A stretch of 7,817 bases of DNA from positions 1-7,817 of the forward strand of contig PSRF01000084.1 of the NCBI GenBank assembly GCA_003175865.1. Direction: 5' to 3'. Of the stretch, positions 1-5,318 are shown piece by piece (the stretch's first letter is position 1; the number at the start of each line of letters is the position of its first letter). Made by a program: the position numbers and the translations under genes. The stretch comes from Blastocatellia bacterium (GTDB lineage: Bacteria > Acidobacteriota > Blastocatellia > Pyrinomonadales > Pyrinomonadaceae). The notes beneath the pieces were generated by a model, which had not been told where the DNA came from, did no database searches, and was given only the letters and a program-made list of their open reading frames with translations.

Positions 1-1896
1 TTAACCCGGAATGTAAGGTCGAGACTGTACGATGTAAATCTGTCCCTTCATGTAAGCCCACTCAATGTCCTGATCATGACTCCCAAACACTCGTTTGATT
101 TCAGTCGCAGCCTTTACCAAACGCCGAATCACTTCGTCAGTCAGAACAACTCGATCACCAGTGATCGGCACCTCTTTGACTCCACCCTGTTCGTCGAATG
201 TCAGAAGACTATCTTCAGCCGAACGAGTCAAAACCTGGATGGCATTCGTGCGCGGTCTAAAGATGATCTGCTCCGCGATCCGTTGTCCCTCAACAACCTT
301 AATACCCAACCCTCTCTTTGCACTGATATAGATCGCACCACTGTTTTCCTTATCGTAGGGGTCGGTGGAGATCATCACACCCGAACTTTCTGAGTTGATT
401 CCTTCCTGCAACAACACCGCCATGAAGATCTTCGAGTGGTCAACGTTTGCCCTCTCACGAAATTCGTAGGCTTCAAAATTCCACAGCGACGCCCAGACTG
501 TCTTGATTGCCTCAATCAACTCCCGATCGCCACGCACGTTTGGCACCGTTGTGTAGAGACCTGCGCCGCTAAACTTCGGCAGGTCTTCGGAATTAGAAGA
601 ACTGCGGACAAACAATCCTTTGCCGGGAAACTCATGCGCTGCACGATTGATTACTTCCTTTTGCAATGCAGGATCAAACGTTCCCTGTTGAATTTTTTCG
701 CGCAACTCTGTCAAGCGGGCGCGCCGGTACGCTGGATCATGAACAAACTTCTGATCGTTTATGAGTGTGTAGATCGCATCGTCGATGTTGTTGCGCCTGA
801 TGAATTCGTCGTAGTAGTAGAAAGGAATCGTGAATCCATTTGGAACTATGATCCCCGGCAAATGCGCATTCATCACTTCACCGAGATTCGCAGACTTGCC
901 ACCAAATGCGATGCTTGAACTCTTTCTTTGTTGGGCCAGACCGAGTAATCGAGTTTCATCAAGATTGTAATGAGGCTTTATTACATCGAGTCGTTCTTTT
1001 AAACGCCGCTGGTATTCATTCAGTTGATTAAGGTCAGCGCGTTTAATTGAATAGTCCTCGCGTTTTGTTTCGAACGCGACCCACCAACCGTCGTATTGCT
1101 TCAGGAGTTCTTTCGCGTTCTTTATGTATGCGTTTGGTATGCCCCAACCTTTCGCCAACAGGTTGATGTGCGACAGCGGCGTCGAAGGTTGTGAGGTGAT
1201 TATTCCAGCGACTGGTGGCAATTGAACCGGAACTTCATCGAGAACAAGAATCTCGTTGAATCCAATCTCAACATGATCGTCGAGCTTGTTGATGACGTGG
1301 ATACGACCCAGTCCCTTCGCAATATTCAATGCCTCGTATTCGCGTTCGCGTGCTATGTCGCTTTGCAGGATACGCTCGATTTTGGCAAGTGAACGCGACG
1401 CTTCATCCTGACGCAAAGAATTTGGTTTGAAAGCAACCGGCGCGAAGAATGTCTTGTTGATAATCTCTCCAGCAAGCTGTATCTGCTCAGTGGAAATCAG
1501 ATCGCCCTCCCAGAATTCATAGGTCCAGCGTTTGATTGGCGTCTGATAAGCAATCGATCCGAGAATGAAACGACGATTCGGCTTTAGATAGTTGTTCTCA
1601 AAAAATTCTTTTCCGCTCTCAAGCGAAAGATAAGTGCCGTTGATGAAATCTTTGTGGAAGCTGTAACGCTTCTTGTTGACGTAGTAAATCTTGTTGCTGT
1701 CCCTGCGATCGATCACGAAAAGGATATTCGGTAACGCGTAAGGTGTGTTCGGATCGTAAGTGACTGCGATGAGATCAAACTGGGCTTGAGACGTGACTGC
1801 CGGAAGTGAACGGGGCCCTGTCTGTGCCTGCGCCGGGGGAACGTAGAGGATAATTAGAACGAGCCCGAGCCAAAGAATACTCTGCTTTCGAGTCAT
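1..1896 (-). CDS. Secreted PEP/pyruvate-binding-domain (dikinase-like) protein
   Basis: Complete 631-residue protein; its TAA stop is at the very edge of the window. Residues 1-24 form a Sec signal peptide (basic MTRK, hydrophobic WLGLVLIILYV, then PPAQA before Gln25), so it probably acts in the periplasm or outside. Residues 40-220 are a region I cannot assign. Residues about 225-260 resemble the swivelling phosphohistidine domain of the PEP-utilising family, with STPLSHINLLAKGWGIP placing the candidate catalytic His at 243. Residues about 328-628 are a PPDK_N-type ATP-grasp: GGKSANLGE (Lys334), FVRSSSNSEDLP (Arg431), QDIEWA (Glu612) and IVQSRP (Gln624), all key residues present. There is no C-terminal PEP/pyruvate TIM barrel. 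The His-then-ATP-grasp order is that of glucan water dikinase, the reverse of PEP synthase. The ATG overlaps the upstream decarboxylase stop (ATGA), implying translational coupling. The phospho-acceptor is unknown, and an ATP source outside the cytoplasm would be puzzling. Family assignment is firm; function is open. Confidence 0.9.
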   Translation of the reverse strand: MTRKQSILWLGLVLIILYVPPAQAQTGPRSLPAVTSQAQFDLIAVTYDPNTPYALPNILFVIDRRDSNKIYYVNKKRYSFHKDFINGTYLSLESGKEFFENNYLKPNRRFILGSIAYQTPIKRWTYEFWEGDLISTEQIQLAGEIINKTFFAPVAFKPNSLRQDEASRSLAKIERILQSDIAREREYEALNIAKGLGRIHVINKLDDHVEIGFNEILVLDEVPVQLPPVAGIITSQPSTPLSHINLLAKGWGIPNAYIKNAKELLKQYDGWWVAFETKREDYSIKRADLNQLNEYQRRLKERLDVIKPHYNLDETRLLGLAQQRKSSSIAFGGKSANLGEVMNAHLPGIIVPNGFTIPFYYYDEFIRRNNIDDAIYTLINDQKFVHDPAYRRARLTELREKIQQGTFDPALQKEVINRAAHEFPGKGLFVRSSSNSEDLPKFSGAGLYTTVPNVRGDRELIEAIKTVWASLWNFEAYEFRERANVDHSKIFMAVLLQEGINSESSGVMISTDPYDKENSGAIYISAKRGLGIKVVEGQRIAEQIIFRPRTNAIQVLTRSAEDSLLTFDEQGGVKEVPITGDRVVLTDEVIRRLVKAATEIKRVFGSHDQDIEWAYMKGQIYIVQSRPYIPG

Positions 1897-3344
1897 GAAG
1901 TCGTCAGCACTTCCCTCCCCGCGTGCTGCAGCAATTCTAACAGATCATCGACGTGGCGTTGTTCGGTCAAGAAACTGTTGATGTTGACGCGAAATGCACG
2001 TCTACCGTGAAGAACTGTTGTGGTCAGCCAGGCCTTTCCGCTGCGCTCAATGTACTGCTGTACTCTCTGTTGCAGACTATCCTGCAACGCCGGTTCAGCC
2101 TCTCTGTACGACTCGGGCAGATATTTAAAACAAACGACAGCCGTTTCAACCGGACTGATACGCGCAAAATCGTGTAACCCATCAATGCGCTGAGCCAGAT
2201 ATTCCACCAGCGCGATCTGACGATCGACAGTTTGGGCATAGCCCTGACGTCCCATAAACTTCAGCGCCATCCACAGCTTGAGAGACATGAATCGACGTGA
2301 GCCCAGCTGCCCATAGCGAAAGAAATCAAACTGTACATCAGCGCCACCGCGATCTTCGTTCAAGTACTCCGGACTGCTATCAAAACTTTCTCGCAACACT
2401 CCAGCGCCTCCCCGCACGAGCGTCGCTCCGCATTCGAACGGGACAAACATCCACTTGTGTGGATCAAAGGTAATCGAGTCGGCGAGACTTAGGCCATTCA
2501 GTTTCGCCCTGTGCTTCCCGGAGAAAGCCAATGTGCCGCCATAGGCAGCATCGACGTGATACCAACAACCATTCTCACGCGCGATCTCGGCGAGTCTCTC
2601 CAGCGGATCGATAACGCCGGTTGATGTCGCACCTGCAACACCAACGATGCAACACGGTTTCAACCCGGCCTTTCGATCGTTTGCAATTGTTTGTTCGAGG
2701 GCATCGACGCGAATGTGAAACCGATCATCAGTTGGAATCTTTCTCAGCAACTCCCGACCAAGGCCCAGAATGTCTGCGCTCTTTTCAATCGAAAAGTGAC
2801 ATTGCTCCGAAGCGTAAATGACCAGGTCGCCTGCAGCCACACGCACGCCGCGTTGTTTGATGTTCTGATTAGCAGCGTCTCGCGCACACTTGAGCGCAAG
2901 CAAGTTAGCCTCGGACCCACCACTCGCAAGCACGCCAAAGCTTTCTGGTCCATAACCCAGAAGGTCGCACAACCAACGCACAACACGCGTTTCGATGATT
3001 GCTGACGTTGGTCCGTTTCGCCAGGCACCCGCGTTCTGGTTAAGCGTTGAAGCGAGTGCGTCCGCCCAAACACCAATTGGCAAAGGAGCAGGATTGAACT
3101 GGCCAAAATAGCGAGGACTCGAAATAGTCATTGCATGTCGCGCGATCTCGTTGCGAAAGCGCGCAAGGATGTCATCGATACTGGATCCAGTCTCCGGGAA
3201 CTCCTCATCAAACATCTCTTCGATAAGCGCTGGTGTTGCTTCCGAGGCAACAGGACGAGAGTCAAGTGTCGAAACGTACTCGGTAATGATGCGTGTCACT
3301 TCGTTGCCGAGTTTTTCGTGCTGGGCTTTGATGTCGTCAATCAT
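1893..3344 (-). CDS. Group II PLP-dependent amino-acid decarboxylase (aromatic-L-amino-acid decarboxylase-like)
   Basis: Fold-type I PLP enzyme expected to remove CO2 from an amino acid in the cytoplasm, giving an amine. Numbering here is for the longer 501-residue version; subtract 18 for the ATG start. Motifs: ASGGSEAN (159-165) for PLP phosphate, SEQCHFSIEK with His201 that stacks on the cofactor ring, HVDAAYGG with Asp283 for the pyridine nitrogen, and DPHKW with Lys315 forming the Schiff base. PEYL (Tyr345) aligns with the catalytic-loop Tyr of animal AADC (Tyr332), which favours decarboxylase over aldehyde synthase. LGSRRFMSLKLW follows as in AADC. Substrate cannot be fixed: aromatic amino acids, glutamate and diaminobutyrate enzymes share these motifs. 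Start: a TTG at 3398 would add 18 residues encoded partly by a dispersed repeat. I prefer ATG 3344, which still leaves about 15 residues before the conserved N-terminal helix. Neither start has a clear Shine-Dalgarno. Its stop overlaps the dikinase-like gene by 4 bases. Confidence 0.92.
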   Translation of the reverse strand: MIDDIKAQHEKLGNEVTRIITEYVSTLDSRPVASEATPALIEEMFDEEFPETGSSIDDILARFRNEIARHAMTISSPRYFGQFNPAPLPIGVWADALASTLNQNAGAWRNGPTSAIIETRVVRWLCDLLGYGPESFGVLASGGSEANLLALKCARDAANQNIKQRGVRVAAGDLVIYASEQCHFSIEKSADILGLGRELLRKIPTDDRFHIRVDALEQTIANDRKAGLKPCCIVGVAGATSTGVIDPLERLAEIARENGCWYHVDAAYGGTLAFSGKHRAKLNGLSLADSITFDPHKWMFVPFECGATLVRGGAGVLRESFDSSPEYLNEDRGGADVQFDFFRYGQLGSRRFMSLKLWMALKFMGRQGYAQTVDRQIALVEYLAQRIDGLHDFARISPVETAVVCFKYLPESYREAEPALQDSLQQRVQQYIERSGKAWLTTTVLHGRRAFRVNINSFLTEQRHVDDLLELLQHAGREVLTTS

Positions 3345-3359
3345 GTCTAAATTTGAGTC

Positions 3360-3377
3360 GATAAGCTTTAGCTTGTC
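3360..3377 (+). repeat. Hairpin repeat copy A (GATAAGCTTTAGCTTGTC)
   Basis: Identical over 18 bases to copy C. It folds as a 7-pair stem GATAAGC/GCTTGTC around TTTA, with one T-G wobble. It ends 15 bases upstream of the decarboxylase ATG, on the strand opposite that gene. Similarity to copy D continues about 9 of 10 bases beyond the motif (GTTAAGATT here, GTCAAGATT there). If translation began at TTG 3398 the copy would encode part of the N-terminus (DKLKLI). Confidence 0.85.
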
Positions 3378-3384
3378 GTTAAGA

Positions 3385-3398
3385 TTGAATTTATTCAA
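3385..3398. promoter_or_regulatory. Perfect 14-bp dyad TTGAATTTATTCAA
   Basis: TTGAAT and ATTCAA are exact inverted arms around TT. The site lies between the two inward-facing hairpin repeats in the divergent gap between the decarboxylase and the rsmG-like gene. This is where an operator for one or both promoters could sit. No matching regulator is seen in the window, and an AT-rich 14-mer dyad can arise by chance. I could not identify convincing -35/-10 boxes for either gene in this gap. Confidence 0.3.
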
Positions 3399-3441
3399 CC
3401 AAAAGGGAACCGCAGATTCAGTTCGAGCTTACGTGCCGTCA

Positions 3442-3459
3442 TACAAACTAAAGTTTATC
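3442..3459 (-). repeat. Hairpin repeat copy B (GATAAACTTTAGTTTGTA on minus strand)
   Basis: Differs from copy A at three positions. Two of these are the two partners of one stem pair, G-C becoming A-T, so pairing is kept. The third opens the terminal pair (G opposite A). It lies 25 bases before the rsmG-like ATG and faces copy A, giving an inverted pair of 100 bases. Its left flank GTCC is shared with copy D. Confidence 0.8.
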
Positions 3460-3484
3460 GGACATTCGGTGGTAGCATCTATAC

Positions 3485-4123
3485 ATGCCTGAGCCGGCGG
3501 TAGAGTTTTCATCTGCAATTATCGCCAACATGTCGGATTTTGGTCTCGACATCTCACGCGAAAATCTAGAGAGGCTGGCCGACTATTACACCTTGCTCTT
3601 GCGTTGGAATGATCGTTTACACCTTGTGGCCCCGTGTGCGCCTGAAGAGTTTGCAATCAGACATGTGCTCGAGTCGCTTCTGCTGACTAAACATTTGCCG
3701 TCGGGCACAACCATTGCGGACGTTGGTTCCGGCGCCGGTCTTCCAATAATTCCGACGATGATTGTTCGAAGTGATATCGAAACTACGTTAATTGAATCAT
3801 CGCAAAAGAAAACTGTCTTTCTTCGGGAAGCGATGAATCAGCTCGGGTTAAAGCGCGGCAGAATACTCGGGAAGTCGTTCGAAGAAACCGCGACTCCTGA
3901 TGTGGGCTTCATCTCGTGCCGTGCTTTGGACGAGTTCAAAACGAAGGTTCGGACACTGATCGCATGGGCACCCGCACAAGGAACACTGTTGCTGTTCGGA
4001 GGAACTGGTCTACTGGATGACCTTCCAAACGCCAATGTCGATGTTGATGAGATACTAATCCCGCAATCAGCGAAAAGATTTCTCTTTGTCGTAAGAAAAC
4101 TCGACAATGTTGATAAGCTTTAG
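3485..4123 (+). CDS. rsmG: RsmG (GidB)-like 16S rRNA guanine-N7 methyltransferase
   Basis: 212 residues, the family's normal length (E. coli RsmG has 207). In the known family the enzyme methylates N7 of G527 of 16S rRNA using S-adenosylmethionine. Visible features: N-terminal helices with LLLRWNDRLHLVAP, RHVLESLLL matching RHILDS of E. coli, the SAM-binding motif IADVGSGAGLPIIP (78-90), LIESSQKKTVFLREAMNQLGL as motif II and following helix, and ISCRALDEF (143-151). Two places depart from the classic family: the usual YNLT reads LHLV, and the late KG motif reads FGGTG. It may therefore be a divergent orthologue or a paralogue. Start: ATG 3485 gives a 15-residue leader; ATG 3530 (MSDFGLDIS) is equally credible, and neither has a strong ribosome site. 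It is not beside mnmG, its common neighbour. The TAG stop lies inside hairpin repeat C, which supplies the final DKL. Confidence 0.85.
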   Translation: MPEPAVEFSSAIIANMSDFGLDISRENLERLADYYTLLLRWNDRLHLVAPCAPEEFAIRHVLESLLLTKHLPSGTTIADVGSGAGLPIIPTMIVRSDIETTLIESSQKKTVFLREAMNQLGLKRGRILGKSFEETATPDVGFISCRALDEFKTKVRTLIAWAPAQGTLLLFGGTGLLDDLPNANVDVDEILIPQSAKRFLFVVRKLDNVDKL

Positions 4124-4129
4124 CTTGTC
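4112..4129 (+). repeat. Hairpin repeat copy C, containing the rsmG-like stop codon
   Basis: Exact copy of A. The gene reads GAT AAG CTT TAG through it, so the stop codon sits at the loop/3'-arm border and the protein ends Asp-Lys-Leu. In this orientation the sense mRNA forms the fully paired hairpin. There is no T-tract after it, so it is a poor intrinsic terminator on its own. It can also pair with copy D, 17 of 18 positions, to form an 89-base stem-loop. Confidence 0.85.
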
Positions 4130-4182
4130 AGAATCTCTCAGCTTACTCAACTAAATCGAAGGCAATAGTTCCTAATCTTGAC

Positions 4183-4200
4183 GACAAACTAAAGCTTATC
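4183..4200 (-). repeat. Hairpin repeat copy D, containing the ligase stop codon
   Basis: On the minus strand it reads GATAAGCTTTAGTTTGTC, one base different from A and C. The change turns a G-C stem pair into a G-U wobble in RNA. It supplies the TAG stop of the ligase gene (GAT AAG CTT TAG), again giving a C-terminal Asp-Lys-Leu. With copy C it frames the 53-base convergent gap, in which I see no gene and no T-rich terminator. Confidence 0.85.
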
Positions 4201-5190
4201 GGACGTCGGGTCTTCACGGACGACGTCCTTCGCTTTCTTATCAACACGCAGTCCCTGAAAGGATGGATGACGAACCGATCCATCTGCGGTCCACTCGGTG
4301 AACGCTACTTCACCAACGAGCTTAGGTGTTGCCCAAACTGCATGCCGAAGTCCGGGGTCCTTTGGCTTTTCAGCGAAGGGCATCTTGTTATTCGTGATCT
4401 CGTCAAGCTTCTTTCTAAGATCGAGTCGCTGTTTAATCGTGAAACCAGTACCGGCACGTCCCGCATAACGCAGCTTGCCCTTGTCGTAAACTCCGAGGAT
4501 TAACGACCCGAATCCCGGGAAGCCTTTCTCGGAAGGTGTGTAGCCCGCAATCACAAACTCCTGACGTTTAATGCACTTAACTTTCAACCAGTTCCGATTG
4601 CGTGTTGACTCATATCGTGAGTCAGCGAGTTTCGAAACAATCCCTTCTATTTTGTAATCGCAAGCTTGTTTAAAAAATGGTCGACCATTGCCTACGACAT
4701 GATCGCTGTACCGCAACGGACTGCGTTTACTGATACCCGCGAGTAACTCTTCGAGAATGGCTTTGCGCTGTCGCAGTGGAGTCTGAGTGATGTTGAAGCC
4801 GTCAATGTAGATGACGTCGAAGATTTGAAACACGAAGCCACGATCACCTGTAGTTCCAAACGCCTGCTGAAGCTTTTGGAAACTGGCGCGCCCTTCACTG
4901 TCCATCGCTATCACTTCGCCGTCAAGAATTACACTGGTGACCGGCAATTCTTTCACTACTTTCGCGAGACCGGGAAACTTTTCAGTCCAGTCTTTGTGAT
5001 TGCGACTCCAAAACTTCACGCGACCACGGTTCAGGTGACACAGCATTCGATAGCCGTCGAACTTTATTTCATGTAACCACTCATCACCTTCGGGCGGACT
5101 GTCGACCAAAGTCGCCAATTGTGGCGAAATAAATTCCGGTACTGGCGCTTTGCGAGCCCCGGAAAGTCTTTTCAGTTGTTTTTGATCCAC
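4189..5190 (-). CDS. ligD: Stand-alone LigD-type ATP-dependent DNA ligase
   Basis: 333 residues, comprising only the ligase module of LigD, the non-homologous end-joining ligase that works with Ku. Nucleotidyltransferase motifs are all visible: motif I EIKFDGYR with the adenylated Lys43, WSRN (61-64), LDGEVI with Glu92, FQIFDVIYIDG (121-131), EGIVSK (182-187) and WLKVK (201-205). An OB-fold follows, ending in FTEWTADGSVRHPSFQGLR (297-315). The N-terminus GARKAPVPEFISPQLATLVDSPPEGDEWLHE looks like the linker preceding the ligase domain in multidomain LigD, but no phosphoesterase or polymerase domain precedes it and an in-frame TAG lies upstream at 5235-5237. The start is GTG 5190, the only standard start before the conserved linker, with no nearby Shine-Dalgarno; an AAGGAGG on this strand at 5222-5228 is too distant. 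The last residues (about 326-333) extend past the usual family end and are partly repeat-encoded. No Ku gene is in the window. Confidence 0.9.
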   Translation of the reverse strand: MDQKQLKRLSGARKAPVPEFISPQLATLVDSPPEGDEWLHEIKFDGYRMLCHLNRGRVKFWSRNHKDWTEKFPGLAKVVKELPVTSVILDGEVIAMDSEGRASFQKLQQAFGTTGDRGFVFQIFDVIYIDGFNITQTPLRQRKAILEELLAGISKRSPLRYSDHVVGNGRPFFKQACDYKIEGIVSKLADSRYESTRNRNWLKVKCIKRQEFVIAGYTPSEKGFPGFGSLILGVYDKGKLRYAGRAGTGFTIKQRLDLRKKLDEITNNKMPFAEKPKDPGLRHAVWATPKLVGEVAFTEWTADGSVRHPSFQGLRVDKKAKDVVREDPTSDKL

Positions 5191-5213
5191 CGCAGGAGTG
5201 TAGCAAATGGGTT

Positions 5214-5314
5214 TTCTCTGCGCCTCCTTAGCGTCCTATGTGCCTCTGCGGTTGATAATTCGCGCAAATAAAAGAACTGCAGAGGCGCAGAGGACGCTGA
5301 GGAGGCGCGGAGAA
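5214..5314. repeat. 101-base inverted repeat with a 40-pair stem
   Basis: Arms 5214-5253 and 5275-5314 pair at 35 Watson-Crick positions plus 4 G-T wobbles, with one mismatch (5238/5290), around a 21-base AT-rich loop. Each arm is a run of CTCTGCGCC, GCGTCCT and CTCTGC units, resembling the CTCTGCGCCTCTGCGG dispersed repeats I recall from several bacterial phyla (recollection, not checked). It starts 5 bases after the stop of the minus-strand hydrolase and ends 23 bases before the ligase GTG. It could therefore act as a transcript end or processing site between the two. There is no clear T-tract for intrinsic termination. Confidence 0.85.
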
Positions 5315-5318
5315 TTAA

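Noticed and set aside
436..918. 160-codon plus-strand ORF
   Set aside because: Antisense to the dikinase-like gene over its ATP-grasp region, whose motifs are clear; the translation has no family character.
2744..3106. 120-codon minus-strand ORF
   Set aside because: Out-of-frame shadow inside the decarboxylase gene, covering its PLP motifs.
3151..3492. 113-codon plus-strand ORF running into the rsmG-like start
   Set aside because: Mostly antisense to the decarboxylase N-terminus; low-complexity Ser-rich translation with no recognisable domain.
4112..4200. Intrinsic bidirectional terminator from the C-D pair
   Set aside because: The gap position is right, but neither strand has a T-tract after the hairpins, so I kept it as a repeat only.
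5214..5314. CRISPR-like array of short units
   Set aside because: The units are inverted, degenerate and without spacers; one large hairpin explains them.
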